DNA of 64,000 bases, from NCBI GenBank assembly GCA_947382625.1, contig CANDAG010000015.1:1-64000 (forward strand), written 5' to 3'. Every line of letters starts with the position of its first letter. Position 1 is the first letter of the stretch. The notes under the pieces are model-generated. The model had not been told where the DNA came from and did no database searches. It saw only the letters and a program-made list of their open reading frames with translations. Below, one piece after another: positions 8,957 through 17,754 of this stretch. Source of the stretch: an uncultured Lachnospiraceae bacterium (GTDB lineage Bacteria > Bacillota > Clostridia > Lachnospirales > Lachnospiraceae). The position numbers and the translations under genes are program-made.

Positions 8957-10354
8957 ATGGAGAACAAAAAGGAACTGTCTCAGGCTGCATATGAGTTTGA
9001 GGCGAAGATGCCGCTGGCTCAGGCGATCCCCTTAGGCCTGCAGCATGTGCTGGCAATGTTTGTAGGTAATCTGACGCCGATCCTGATCATATCGGGAGCC
9101 TGCGGTATGGGCGGCGGGGAGTTTGCAGCCCTTCAGGTAAGCCTTCTGCAGAACGCTATGTTGGTGGCAGGGATCGTGACGCTGGTGCAGCTTTATGCAT
9201 TAGGCCCGGTAGGCGGCAAGGTGCCCATCATTATGGGGACAAGCTCAGGCTTTATCGGTGTGTTTAACAGTGTGGCGGCAACTATGGGCGGCGATGTGCT
9301 TGCCTACGGCGCGATCATGGGAGCGTCCATTTTGGGCGGTATTTTTGAAGGGATACTCGGATTTTTCTTAAAGCCCCTGCGGAAATTTTTCCCTTCGGTG
9401 GTAACCGGAACGGTGGTTCTCTCTATTGGTCTGTCGCTGATCTCGGTAGGGATCAATTCCTTTGGCGGCGGCAATAACGCCAAGGATTTTGGATCGGTAG
9501 AAAATCTTCTGCTTGCGCTTTTTGTGCTGGTGGTGATTCTTGCCCTGAAGCATGGAGTGAAGGGAATGGCAAGCTCCTCTTCTATTCTGATCGGTATTAT
9601 TGCCGGATACATAGTTGCTTTTCTTATGGGACTGGTATTGCCCAAAACAGGGGTGACTGCCGACGGAGTAGAGTACACAAAGGCGTGGGTGCTCAATTTC
9701 AGTAAGGTTAAGGAAGCAGGTTGGTTTGCCATTCCTTCTCTGATGCCGGTAAAGATCGTTTTTGATATCAGGGCAATTATTCCGGTAATGATCATGTTTA
9801 TTGTAACGGCTGTGGAGACAGTGGGAGATATTTCCGGTGTCATGGAAGGCGGTATGGGAAGAGAAGCCACCGATAAGGAATTATCCGGCGGCGTTATCTG
9901 CGACGGGATCGGCTCAACCTTTGCAGCATTGTTCGGGGTCTTGCCTAACACTTCTTTTAGCCAGAATGTAGGGCTTGTGGCCATGACTAAGGTGGTCAAT
10001 CGCATTGCTCTGGCAACAGGCGCCATTTTTCTGATCCTGTGCGGTCTGATCCCCAAATTGGGAGCATTGGTGTCCATCATGCCTCAGTCGGTGCTGGGCG
10101 GGGCAGCAGTCATGATGTTTTCCTCTATTGTGGTCAGTGGCATCCAGCTGATCATGAAAGGACCCATGACGCCCAGAAATTTGACCATTGTGTCTGTAGC
10201 GCTGGGAGTAGGCTACGGCATGGGCGCCAATACAGGAATCCTGGCCAATACCCCTCAGGCAGTCCAGCTGATCTTCGGGGGTTCCGGCATCGTTCCGGCA
10301 GCCATTGTGGCAATTCTTTTGAATGTGCTGCTGCCGAAGGACAAGGAGGCCTAA
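8957..10354 (+). CDS. NCS2-family nucleobase (xanthine/uracil) permease
   Basis: A 465-residue membrane transporter of the uracil-xanthine permease family, with about 12-14 hydrophobic spans, that should import a purine or pyrimidine base by proton symport. Family motifs include GLQHVLAMFVGNLTPILI near the N-terminus, MGTSSGFIG, and the substrate-site region AVETVGDISGVMEGG. The ORF is open upstream to 8891, but ATG 8957 lies eight bases after AGGAGG. A xanthine-dehydrogenase-type enzyme is encoded 6 kb away, so purine uptake is plausible. I looked for a purine riboswitch in the 99-base gap and found none. Confidence 0.9.
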   Translation: MENKKELSQAAYEFEAKMPLAQAIPLGLQHVLAMFVGNLTPILIISGACGMGGGEFAALQVSLLQNAMLVAGIVTLVQLYALGPVGGKVPIIMGTSSGFIGVFNSVAATMGGDVLAYGAIMGASILGGIFEGILGFFLKPLRKFFPSVVTGTVVLSIGLSLISVGINSFGGGNNAKDFGSVENLLLALFVLVVILALKHGVKGMASSSSILIGIIAGYIVAFLMGLVLPKTGVTADGVEYTKAWVLNFSKVKEAGWFAIPSLMPVKIVFDIRAIIPVMIMFIVTAVETVGDISGVMEGGMGREATDKELSGGVICDGIGSTFAALFGVLPNTSFSQNVGLVAMTKVVNRIALATGAIFLILCGLIPKLGALVSIMPQSVLGGAAVMMFSSIVVSGIQLIMKGPMTPRNLTIVSVALGVGYGMGANTGILANTPQAVQLIFGGSGIVPAAIVAILLNVLLPKDKEA

Positions 10355-10366
10355 AGGTATTGCTTT

Positions 10367-10555
10367 TAAAAGGGTGCTGTACTTCGTAACTATTCAGCCT
10401 TCGGCTTCATAGTTACTTGAATCTGCCCGTTTAAAGTCGCCTTCGGCGAAAGGGCAGATTCACTCTTGGCTGAATCTACGCTTTCTCACGGACTTTGCAG
10501 CAAGTGCAAAGTCCTGGCTGAATAGGTGCTGTAGTTCCTATAAGCACCCTTTTTC
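10367..10555. terminator. Intrinsic terminator split by a repeat A insertion
   Basis: AAAAGGGTGC (ending at 10377) and GCACCCTTTTT (from 10544) are the two arms of one hairpin. They are held apart by the 144-bp element at 10386-10529. Removing the element and one target copy restores a 10-bp stem with a ~14-base loop and a T tract on the + strand, that is, a terminator for the permease gene. Confidence 0.7.
10386..10529 (+). mobile_element. MITE-like element, family A copy 1 (14-bp terminal inverted repeats)
   Basis: The element starts GTAACTATTCAGCC and ends GGCTGAATAGGTGC, a 14-bp inverted repeat with two mismatches. It is flanked by TGTACTTC (10378-10385) and TGTAGTTC (10530-10537), a 7/8 target duplication. 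It contains three hairpins: GTAACTAT/ATAGTTAC, ATCTGCCC/GGGCAGAT and GGACTTTGCA/TGCAAAGTCC. It has no coding capacity. GTAA ends with 8-bp duplications recall the IS66 family, so a transposase supplied in trans from such an element is likely. It sits in a terminator loop and overlaps the end of the leftward gene. Confidence 0.8.
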
Positions 10556-12254
10556 CACAAAATGCGAACCCGTATTTTCGTATATGTTCTTTTGGGATTC
10601 CTCTTGCAATAAGGTTTGTCTCATATTCTTTTTCTTCAATCTGCTTTAAGGCGTCCGAAACGGCGTCAGAGAGATTTTTTTCATCCTTATCCTGTACTTT
10701 AAATTCCAGAATCATGGCATCGTGCAGGGATCCATCCTTTGTCCTTTTGGGTTCCAGAACGACGTCGTATCTTCCAAAGCCGCTTTCGCGGTTGGAGGTG
10801 ATCAGGTATCTGTCTGTCAGTTCTACCATTAAACCCAATACAAATCCATGATAAAAGCGTTCCGACTCATCTTCGGAAGATTTTTTGCCTTTGAAGCTGC
10901 TCCCGGTGTCAAAGTAACTGAACATTTCCATTGTTATTCTGTTCATGTAGGTATTCATTGCCTTCAGGTCTCCCAGCAACAGGGCTTTGATAAAATCATT
11001 ATAAGCATCATTTCCGGAGAACCAGTCCTGTACCATTTTTTCAAACATAAGACAGACCTCTTTATTCGTCAGCTTCAGGGAATAAAAGATCCGGCCTGTC
11101 TGCGGATCAAGGGATATGTTACTTGCTTTCAGATATCCGCTGGCAAGCAAAAGACTCCATATGGCATTTTTTTTGACGGATAACTGGTCATAAATAATCT
11201 GCTCATCTATTTCCATGCAGAGTGTTCCGCCGTTTAGCAGAGTTTCAAAGGTCTGTTTAATATTCGGCGATCCTTCCCGGAGCAACTTTTCTATCAGACC
11301 ATTTGCGCTGGTATTTGCCCAATAGGCGCCAGCCTCTTTTTTATCGAGAAAATTTATGATAGACCATGGATTGTAGATATCCTTTTTTGCACCGAAAGAA
11401 AAGCCGTCATACCATTCCTTTACCAGCAGGCTTTGACCGGACAGGCCGTACTCATTAAGCGAAGCAAATACTTCTTCTTCTGTAAAGCCAAAGCAATCAG
11501 AATATTTTTTGGAGGTGGTTGTTACCACCTCAAGATTATTCAGATCAGAAAATATGGATTCTTTACTGATTCGTGTGATTCCTGTCATGAGAGCACGCTC
11601 CAGATAGGGATTTGTTTTAAAGGCGGCATTAAATAAACCTCTGGCAAAATCCACCAGTTCCTTCCAATATCCGTTTATATAAGCCTCTTGCATAGGAGTA
11701 TCATACTCATCCAGCAGGATGATCACTTTTTTTCCATAATAGCGCATCAAAAAGTTGGATAAGGCATTTAAGGAGTCCGCTGCCACATAATCCTCCATAT
11801 CTGCAGACACTTTTTGGAAAAAGGCTTTTTCTTTTTCATTCAACTTCCCGCAATTTAAGAGGAAATCAAATTTGTTATATAGATCTGTAATGATCTGACA
11901 GATCCTTTTTTTCGCGCTTAAGTAGGAAGTCTCTTTTACTTTGGCAAAGCTTAAGGCAATTACAGGCCATGTTCCCTGGAGCCTGCGGTATGTGAAATCT
12001 CCGTCAGAGGATTTTTCCTGCCAGATGGAGAGACCTTCAAAAAGCTCGCCTCTGTCTTCATACTCTACAGAAAAGAACTTTTCAAGCATACTGAGATTTA
12101 AGGTTTTTCCGAATCTCCGGGGTCTTGTGATAAGAGTAACCTCATCATCCGTTTCCCACCATTGGCGGATAAAGTCTGTTTTGTCTACGTAAAAATTGTT
12201 ATTAATCCTGACCTTTTCGAAATCCTGTTTTCCGATACCGATCGTTCTTGCCAT
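10476..12254 (-). CDS. AAA-ATPase-like / PD-(D/E)XK nuclease superfamily protein
   Basis: A 592-residue protein of the widespread AAA-ATPase_like plus PDDEXK_9 group. The N-terminal P-loop variant is TRPRRFGKTLNLSML, and the Walker-B-like segment is VIILLDEYDTPMQEAY. The C-terminal nuclease core shows the E-x-K pair in MILEFKVQ. The family is common in gut anaerobes and its biological role is not established; defence or mobile-element functions have been suggested. The last 14 residues (IQPG...REKA) are encoded by the repeat A element. Without it the reading frame would end ...GTTAPF-stop. It is monocistronic and convergent with the permease. Confidence 0.85.
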   Translation of the reverse strand: MARTIGIGKQDFEKVRINNNFYVDKTDFIRQWWETDDEVTLITRPRRFGKTLNLSMLEKFFSVEYEDRGELFEGLSIWQEKSSDGDFTYRRLQGTWPVIALSFAKVKETSYLSAKKRICQIITDLYNKFDFLLNCGKLNEKEKAFFQKVSADMEDYVAADSLNALSNFLMRYYGKKVIILLDEYDTPMQEAYINGYWKELVDFARGLFNAAFKTNPYLERALMTGITRISKESIFSDLNNLEVVTTTSKKYSDCFGFTEEEVFASLNEYGLSGQSLLVKEWYDGFSFGAKKDIYNPWSIINFLDKKEAGAYWANTSANGLIEKLLREGSPNIKQTFETLLNGGTLCMEIDEQIIYDQLSVKKNAIWSLLLASGYLKASNISLDPQTGRIFYSLKLTNKEVCLMFEKMVQDWFSGNDAYNDFIKALLLGDLKAMNTYMNRITMEMFSYFDTGSSFKGKKSSEDESERFYHGFVLGLMVELTDRYLITSNRESGFGRYDVVLEPKRTKDGSLHDAMILEFKVQDKDEKNLSDAVSDALKQIEEKEYETNLIARGIPKEHIRKYGFAFCGKRVLIGTTAPIQPGLCTCCKVREKA

Positions 12255-12296
12255 CCATCTACCTGCCCTTCCGGCTTTGCCCTGTTTCCGATTCTT

Positions 12297-12983
12297 TTAT
12301 TTCAGTATAGCCTTTTCCTGATTTAAAATCAATGAATCAGACAGCTTTTTCAGATCCTCCTGCGTATCAACATCATAAAGCTCAAGAGGATCCCGTACAG
12401 GAACAAGCATTACCTGTGCGGGATATTTTTTGGTAAGATAAGAACCTCCCGCGCCCTGTGGAAGGGCCAATAATTCCGGAAAAAACCTCTGGCCAAACAG
12501 TACGGGACTGCCCGCCCTGCTTTCATAGCCCAGGCGGCAGATCCTGTCCGGATTTTGGAAGAAGGTCTTAAGGAGGGCGGCTATGCTCTCAGAGCTTAAA
12601 AGGGGCTGGTCGGAGGGACAGAACATGCAACCTGAAAGTGAGAAATCCGCTGAGAGACTTTCAAGTCCCAGTCGGATGGTATCATTCCGGTGGGGAAGCT
12701 CATGGCAGAGTACATCCACACCCTTTTCTCTGCAGAGGGCGGCAGCAGGCAGATGCCTTGTGACGGTAAGGCGCCGGAGGCAGGAAAAACCGGCGGTGGC
12801 GTCCAGGATATAAGAGAGCATGGGCTTCCCGCAAAAATCCGCAAGAAGCTTATTGCCTCCAAAACGGCTTCCAAGGCCGGAGGCCATGATGACGCATCCC
12901 ACAAGGGGCTGTCCGGAGACAATATCGGGAGCTGACAAGGGAGCAGTGCCGGGGGCAGTTCCGAAACAAGTCTCAAGAGCCAT
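12297..12983 (-). CDS. MobA/MocA-like molybdenum cofactor nucleotidyltransferase
   Basis: About 228 residues of the NTP-transferase fold, with the signature VIMASGLGSRFGGNKLLADF and the catalytic-site segment CPSDQPLL. MocA relatives attach CMP to molybdopterin for xanthine-dehydrogenase-type enzymes. The frame is open upstream to 13175, but that would overlap most of the ModE-like gene in another frame. I chose ATG 12983, 13 bases after the upstream stop, although its ribosome site is weak. It is the last gene of the leftward metal-transport operon, opposite three molybdenum-hydroxylase genes, which supports the cofactor role. Confidence 0.8.
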   Translation of the reverse strand: MALETCFGTAPGTAPLSAPDIVSGQPLVGCVIMASGLGSRFGGNKLLADFCGKPMLSYILDATAGFSCLRRLTVTRHLPAAALCREKGVDVLCHELPHRNDTIRLGLESLSADFSLSGCMFCPSDQPLLSSESIAALLKTFFQNPDRICRLGYESRAGSPVLFGQRFFPELLALPQGAGGSYLTKKYPAQVMLVPVRDPLELYDVDTQEDLKKLSDSLILNQEKAILK

Positions 12984-12996
12984 CCCGGAATAAGTC

Positions 12997-13338
12997 TCAG
13001 GATCCGTCCCGGAAGATTTCGTGATAAATTCTGAGGTTTTCCTGATAGCAGGCGTTGCGGTAGGCTTCATATTGTGCCAGAAACTCCTTTCCCTGAGCGG
13101 TGAGGCGGCTTCCGCCGCCGCCCCTGCCGCCGATGTTTTTTTCTGTGAGGGGGAATGAAAGCGCATCTTCCGCACGTTTCAGTATGGAAAGCGCCTTGGA
13201 GTAAGCCATTCCCATACTGGCGGCTGCGGCTCTCAGGGAGCCGGTGGCTTCAATGGCATTGAGCAGCCTGCAGGGACCTTCCCCAAAAAAACGATTTTGT
13301 TCTTCATCATATAGGTAAACGCGGGTGACAGGCTTCAT
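12997..13338 (-). CDS. ModE-like winged-helix molybdate-responsive regulator
   Basis: A 113-residue protein matching the N-terminal LysR-type HTH of ModE (LLNAIEATGSLRAAAASMGM, then AYSKALSILKRAE), including the basic GGRGGGGSRLT wing. It lacks the molbindin (TOBE) sensing domain of full ModE, so either it senses metal differently or it acts as a simple DNA-binding protein. Start ATG 13338 is preceded by AGGAGC. Its ATG overlaps the TGA of the ATPase gene (ATGA), so the two are translationally coupled. It probably controls the adjacent transporter and/or the divergent hydroxylase genes. Confidence 0.85.
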   Translation of the reverse strand: MKPVTRVYLYDEEQNRFFGEGPCRLLNAIEATGSLRAAAASMGMAYSKALSILKRAEDALSFPLTEKNIGGRGGGGSRLTAQGKEFLAQYEAYRNACYQENLRIYHEIFRDGS

Positions 13339-14147
13339 GATAAAGCTCCTTTCTGCAGATCCGAAAGCAGTACTAACCGCGGCTTGCCATGTCTGTCCAT
13401 ACATCGGAGCAGGGAGACCGGCCCGTAGATTTCGGAAAAAGCCTCCTGCATCTGCTTAAGGCTGTCGGAGCCCGGATGCAGGGATGCGATACAGCGGCCG
13501 TCCTTTAACAGAAGAAGCTGGTGGCAAAGATCCAGAGCCAGCACCGGGTCATGAAGGCAGATAAGCGCTGCTTTTTCCTGATGCAGAATCATCTCCTGGA
13601 GAATCTGCATCATCTGATATCGATTATGGAAATCCAGGGCGCTGTCTGGCTCGTCCAAAAGCAGCAGGGTGGTGTTTTCTACAATGATTCTTGCCAGAAT
13701 GCAAAGCTGCTTTTGTCCCTCGCTTAGGGTCAGGTAATCCTCAGCCTCTTTTCCTGCAAGCCCTACGGCGGCAAGGGCCCTCAGAGCTTCCGTTTTTTGC
13801 CGGGACGAGGGGCGTTCCAGGAGCTTTAGCCTGGGGTTAAAGCCCATCAGTACCACATCGATCAGAGGGAGCGAGAGGGTAACGCCGCTTTGCTGGGGGA
13901 TATAGCTGAGGGCTCCGGCCAGCTTCCGGGGAGACATGGCGTCCAGAGGCTGTCCCTTTAAAAGGCATCTTCCCTGATAAGGAAGCTGACAGCAAAGAGC
14001 CTTCAGCAGGGTGGATTTTCCACTGCCGTTTGCCCCCAAGAGAGCGGTGATGGTTCCCGGCTCAAGAGAGAAGCTTATATTGTTAAGGATGGTCTTTTTG
14101 CCATATCCTGTGGTCAGATCATCTGTGATAAAAAAGGGTGTTGTCAT
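13335..14147 (-). CDS. ABC transporter ATPase, iron-siderophore/molybdate (BtuD-like) type
   Basis: A 270-residue ATPase with Walker A (LLGANGSGKSTLLKA), a signature motif read as LSEGQKQLCILARI (Glu in place of the second Gly of LSGGQ) and Walker B (LLLLDEPDSALD). The order binding protein-permease-ATPase and the FecCD-type permease place it in the type II importer class. The class also includes Haemophilus MolABC, which imports molybdate/tungstate. The ModE-like and MocA-like genes that follow make Mo or W the most likely cargo; iron chelate or cobalamin remain possible. Confidence 0.88.
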   Translation of the reverse strand: MTTPFFITDDLTTGYGKKTILNNISFSLEPGTITALLGANGSGKSTLLKALCCQLPYQGRCLLKGQPLDAMSPRKLAGALSYIPQQSGVTLSLPLIDVVLMGFNPRLKLLERPSSRQKTEALRALAAVGLAGKEAEDYLTLSEGQKQLCILARIIVENTTLLLLDEPDSALDFHNRYQMMQILQEMILHQEKAALICLHDPVLALDLCHQLLLLKDGRCIASLHPGSDSLKQMQEAFSEIYGPVSLLRCMDRHGKPRLVLLSDLQKGALS

Positions 14148-14149
14148 GT

Positions 14150-15217
14150 TCAGGGTTCTCCCTTGCCCTTTATGACCAGCCAGATCAGAAAGGGTGCGCC
14201 TAAAAGTGAGGTAAAAATACTGACAGGAAGCTCGCCTGACCCGGCGCTGCGGGCCAGAATATCTGCTGCAAGGAGAAGCAGGCTGCCCCAGAGACCGCCA
14301 AGCAAAAGGGTGGGAAAGCGGCTGCTCCTGGTAAGGAGTCTTGCTGTGTGGGGGGCCAGCAGACCAATAAAGCTGATCAGTCCGGTATTGCTGATGACGG
14401 CGGCAGTGAGCAGGGTGGCAAGCAAAAGCACGGTAAGACGGAGCTTCCCCACGGAGACGCCCAGCATCCGGCTCTCCGACTCGTCCAGGGAAAGAAGCAG
14501 GATCTGGCGGTGGAGCAGGCAGATGCCAAGGGCACTGAAGACGCCGATGATCAGGCTGGCCGGCAGCCGGTAAAGGCTGATCCCGCCAAGGCTTCCCATG
14601 AGCCAGTATTCAATGGAGGCAAGCTCCTTTTCCGGGTCTGCCAGAAGCTTTAATGTCATAAGAAGGGTCTGTGCCAGGGAATGGACGGCAATCCCTGCAA
14701 GGACAATGGAGGCGTCTCTTTTTCCGGCGGAAAACCTGCCCCGGGATAAGGAACCCAGCGCCAGAGTCAGTATAACGGCCAAAAGCCCGCCGCAGAAAGC
14801 GGATAAGGTAACAGGCAGCCCGCCGGAGGAGAGGCCTGGGGAGGAACCGGAGAAGATACCGGGGGATAGGAACAAAATCCCAAAGGCAGCTCCTGCGCTG
14901 GCACCGGAGGAAACGCCGATGATATCCGGGGAGGCCAGAGGGTTATGGAAGACGGTCTGGAATACATTTCCGGCAATACCAAGGCCGAAGCCCCCCAGAA
15001 GAGCCATGCAGGTTCTGGGAACCCGCAACGTCAAAAACACCCGCACCGCCTGGGGATCGCCGCCAAGCAAAAGGGCAGGGGTAAGGGGATATTTCCCTAT
15101 GGACAGGGAAAGAAGGCTGAGGGTGACCGTTATAAGGAAGGTAGCTGTCAGCATTCTTTTTTCCCATAGAGAATAATCGGAACAGGAGACCGGGGGCTGG
15201 GGATCATTCTTCCGCAT
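14150..15217 (-). CDS. FecCD/BtuC-type ABC transporter permease
   Basis: A 355-residue permease with about ten membrane spans. FecCD-family landmarks are LRVPRTCMALLGGFGLGIAG, NPLASPDIIGVSSGASAG and GLISFIGLLAPHTARLL. The frame is open to 15400, but that part overlaps the binding-protein gene. ATG 15217 with GGAGA seven bases upstream gives a normal N-terminus (MRKNDPQ). It overlaps the binding-protein stop by 14 bases, indicating coupled translation. It is expected to form a homodimer with two copies of the ATPase. Confidence 0.9.
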   Translation of the reverse strand: MRKNDPQPPVSCSDYSLWEKRMLTATFLITVTLSLLSLSIGKYPLTPALLLGGDPQAVRVFLTLRVPRTCMALLGGFGLGIAGNVFQTVFHNPLASPDIIGVSSGASAGAAFGILFLSPGIFSGSSPGLSSGGLPVTLSAFCGGLLAVILTLALGSLSRGRFSAGKRDASIVLAGIAVHSLAQTLLMTLKLLADPEKELASIEYWLMGSLGGISLYRLPASLIIGVFSALGICLLHRQILLLSLDESESRMLGVSVGKLRLTVLLLATLLTAAVISNTGLISFIGLLAPHTARLLTRSSRFPTLLLGGLWGSLLLLAADILARSAGSGELPVSIFTSLLGAPFLIWLVIKGKGEP

Positions 15218-16292
15218 AAAGGTTCTCCAGGTCGGGCGTAAAGCCATAGAAGGTTTCATAGAAAGTGGCAGCCGCATCCTTCCATTGTGCTTCCGGATAT
15301 TCCTGGGGATGCAGGATGGATGCCAGCCACAGGTTGCCCAGAGTGCTGCCTGGAACCGGGGAATCCCAGGATTCGATGGCATCTGGAAGCTGAAATACAT
15401 GACCCTCCTTTACTGCGCGGCACCCGGCCAGATTGGGATCGCCTGTCACAGAGTCTACTGTGTAGGAAGCATCGGCGGCAAGGATCATGTACTCGGGATC
15501 CCAGGCAAGGAGCTGCTCGTAGGAAATTTCCGCCCAGTAATCGCCGGTGAGCTCTGCTGCGGCATTGCTGCCGCCGGCATTAGCGATCAGGCTGTTCTGG
15601 TACATTTCAGGGCCTGCAGCGGAGAGCAGAGAGCTGTTGCTTGCAAGATATACGGAAGGAGCCTCTGTGTCCTTCAGGGCATCTGCAAGAAGGGCAAGCT
15701 GCTCTTCCTGAAACCGGATCAGGGAATTGGCGGCGGGGAGGGTATTGGTTGCCTCTCCCAGCAAAAGAGTTGCTTCTGTCAGCAGCTTTTGATCCTCGGG
15801 GTTGACAGCCAGAACTGTCAGACCCAGTTCCTCTAAGGCAGAGATGGAATCCTTTAGCCTGACAGGCACTATGACCAGATCGGGTTTTAAAGCCGCACAG
15901 CCCTCCAGATCAAATTCTTTGGCGGTGCCCACACTGGGGAGGTCGATAAGCTGAGGGGCGGCAAGGCGGTAGATCGCCCGGCTTCCCGCTTTGGCTTCCA
16001 CCCCGATAAGCCTGTCCTTACAGCCAAGGGCAAGCAAAAGGCTGGTGGAAATATAATAGCCGCTGACCAGAGTCTCAGGCTCCTTTTCGATAGTGACCTC
16101 ACGGCCCAGCTGGTCGGTGAGGGTGACAGGGTAAATCGTCTGCTCATTGACAGAAGCCTCAGCTTCTGCTTCTATACCCTCCTGCGTCTGACTGGTGCCC
16201 TCGCTTTCAACAGGAGCAGCGTTACTGCTTCCGCAGGCCGCCACGGAAAAGGTCAGTGTCAGTACCATTAAGATTGATATCCATTTTTTCAT
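15204..16292 (-). CDS. Substrate-binding lipoprotein of type II metal/chelate importer
   Basis: A 362-residue lipoprotein of the TroA-like periplasmic-binding-protein fold used by siderophore, cobalamin and MolA importers. The signal peptide ends with the lipobox SVAACGSS (Cys lipidated), followed by a Glu/Thr-rich linker. The binding fold begins at YPVTLTDQLGREVTIEKEPE. An in-frame ORF reaches 16346, but ATG 16292 directly precedes the signal peptide and has AGAGGA upstream. It heads the leftward five-gene operon and is divergent from the hydroxylase genes. Mo or W oxyanion binding is inferred from context only. Confidence 0.87.
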   Translation of the reverse strand: MKKWISILMVLTLTFSVAACGSSNAAPVESEGTSQTQEGIEAEAEASVNEQTIYPVTLTDQLGREVTIEKEPETLVSGYYISTSLLLALGCKDRLIGVEAKAGSRAIYRLAAPQLIDLPSVGTAKEFDLEGCAALKPDLVIVPVRLKDSISALEELGLTVLAVNPEDQKLLTEATLLLGEATNTLPAANSLIRFQEEQLALLADALKDTEAPSVYLASNSSLLSAAGPEMYQNSLIANAGGSNAAAELTGDYWAEISYEQLLAWDPEYMILAADASYTVDSVTGDPNLAGCRAVKEGHVFQLPDAIESWDSPVPGSTLGNLWLASILHPQEYPEAQWKDAAATFYETFYGFTPDLENLYAEE

Positions 16293-16398
16293 GGGTTCCT
16301 CTTTTCTGCTGTAAACAAGCGTTATATTTTTAGAACTACAACGCATTGATTTTAGCAGATTATTGAAGGGATGCCAAGTGGAATCTGTCCGGATTTCG

Positions 16399-16427
16399 TT
16401 GAACTTATTTTTTTCCTATGCTACACT
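16399..16427 (+). promoter_or_regulatory. Promoter of the molybdenum hydroxylase operon
   Basis: TTGAAC (16399-16404) and TACACT (16422-16427) are separated by 17 bases, upstream of ATG 16479 with its AAAGGAGA ribosome site. The same 185-base divergent region must carry the leftward transporter promoter, so it is where a ModE-like protein would be expected to bind. Confidence 0.6.
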
Positions 16428-16478
16428 GAAAATAATAACTGGAAAAACGATTCACATTCCTTAAAGGAGAGTAGATAT

Positions 16479-17279
16479 ATGCTGACGATCAAAAATTACA
16501 AAAAAGCCGAAAGCCTGGAGGAGGCCTGGCAGCTGAATCAGCAGAGGGGCAGCCGTATCCTGGGCGGTATGCTCTGGATGAAGATGGGAAAGGGAAATGT
16601 GCAGACAGCCATTGACTTATCCGGGCTGGGCCTTGCGGATATTGAGGAAACAGAGGAAGAGTTCCGGATCGGAGCTATGGTTACCCTGCGTCAGCTGGAG
16701 ATTCATCCGGGCCTTTCGGCATACACCAAAGGGGCTATGAAAGAAGCATTGCGGCATATTGTGGGAGTCCAGTTCCGGAATCTGGCTACGGCAGGAGGCA
16801 GCATTTTCGGAAGATTCGGGTTTTCCGATGTACTGACTATGTTTCTTGCCATGGACAGCTATGTGGAGCTGTACCAGGGAGGCCTGGTTTCTATGGCACA
16901 GTTTGCCAGGGGAGGCTATGAACGGGATGTGCTGGTGCAGATTCTGGTGAAAAAGAGGCCCATGCTTTTTCACTATGAGAGTGTGCGCAATTCCCAGACA
17001 GATTTCCCGGTGCTTACCTGCTGCGGCGCGCTGGATCCTGATGAGGGGCAATATCGCTTCGCCATAGGAGCCAGGCCGGGCAGAGCTATTATAATAGAAG
17101 ATAAGGAACATATTCTGGCAGGTGGGATAACAGAAAAACAGGCAGAAGACTTTGGCGTCTATGCTGCAGGGCAGACTCCTACAGGCAGCAATATGCGGGG
17201 GAGCGCCCAGTACCGAAGCCATCTGGTGAAGGTGCTGACGGCAAGGGCGGCTTTGGAGCTTAATAAAGGAGATTTATAA
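16479..17279 (+). CDS. Xanthine dehydrogenase-type FAD-binding subunit
   Basis: A 266-residue FAD-binding (CoxM/XdhB-like) subunit of a molybdenum hydroxylase. FAD-contact motifs are RILGGMLWMKMGKG near the N-terminus and VGVQFRNLATAGGSIFGRFGFSDVL in the middle; the second resembles the usual IRNxATxGGNI motif. Start ATG 16479 follows AAAGGAGA by eight bases, while an open frame reaches 16371. It would pass electrons from the iron-sulfur subunit to an acceptor. The next gene starts one base after its stop. Confidence 0.88.
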   Translation: MLTIKNYKKAESLEEAWQLNQQRGSRILGGMLWMKMGKGNVQTAIDLSGLGLADIEETEEEFRIGAMVTLRQLEIHPGLSAYTKGAMKEALRHIVGVQFRNLATAGGSIFGRFGFSDVLTMFLAMDSYVELYQGGLVSMAQFARGGYERDVLVQILVKKRPMLFHYESVRNSQTDFPVLTCCGALDPDEGQYRFAIGARPGRAIIIEDKEHILAGGITEKQAEDFGVYAAGQTPTGSNMRGSAQYRSHLVKVLTARAALELNKGDL

Positions 17280-17280
17280 T

Positions 17281-17745
17281 ATGTTGGTCAATATCATATT
17301 AAATGAAAAAAAAATCAGTGCGGATGTGGAGCCTGACCTGCTATTGATCGATTTCGTGAGAGAACAGGGGTGTCTTAGTGTAAAAAGAGGCTGTGAGACC
17401 TCAAACTGTGGTCTGTGTACCGTATTTTTGGAGGACAGGCCGGTCTTATCCTGTTCGGTGCTGGCCGTGCGGGCGGACGGGAAGCGGGTAACCACCCTGG
17501 AGGGACTTAAGGAGGAAGCGGAAGAGTTCGGAGCCTTTATTGCAGACCAGGGAGCGGAGCAGTGCGGCTTCTGCAATCCCGGGTTTGTCATGAATGCACT
17601 GGCCCTGTTCCGGGAAAATCCGGATCCTTCTGAGGAAGAGATCCGGGAGTATCTGGCCGGAAATCTCTGCAGATGCTCCGGCTATGAGGGGCAGCTCCGG
17701 GGGATACAGGCATATCTTGAATGGAAGAAAAGTAACAGAGTCTGA
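17281..17745 (+). CDS. Xanthine dehydrogenase-type [2Fe-2S] subunit
   Basis: A 154-residue CoxS/XdhC-like iron-sulfur subunit of normal size. The plant-ferredoxin-like cluster is ligated by the cysteines in VKRGCETSNCGLCTVFLED and the later C of VLSCSV. The second cluster uses CGFCNPGF and CRCSGYEG. Clusters carry electrons from the molybdenum centre to FAD. Genes on both sides are the other two subunits, with only 1 and 9 bases between them. Confidence 0.93.
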   Translation: MLVNIILNEKKISADVEPDLLLIDFVREQGCLSVKRGCETSNCGLCTVFLEDRPVLSCSVLAVRADGKRVTTLEGLKEEAEEFGAFIADQGAEQCGFCNPGFVMNALALFRENPDPSEEEIREYLAGNLCRCSGYEGQLRGIQAYLEWKKSNRV

Positions 17746-17754
17746 AGGGGGGAC

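Noticed and set aside
9304-10080. A 258-residue antisense open frame in the nucleobase permease gene
   Set aside because: It is a shadow of a well-supported gene, with no ribosome site or recognisable domain.
12984-13175. N-terminal extension of the MocA-like protein to 13175
   Set aside because: It would overlap the ModE-like gene almost completely in another frame and has low-complexity, non-family residues.
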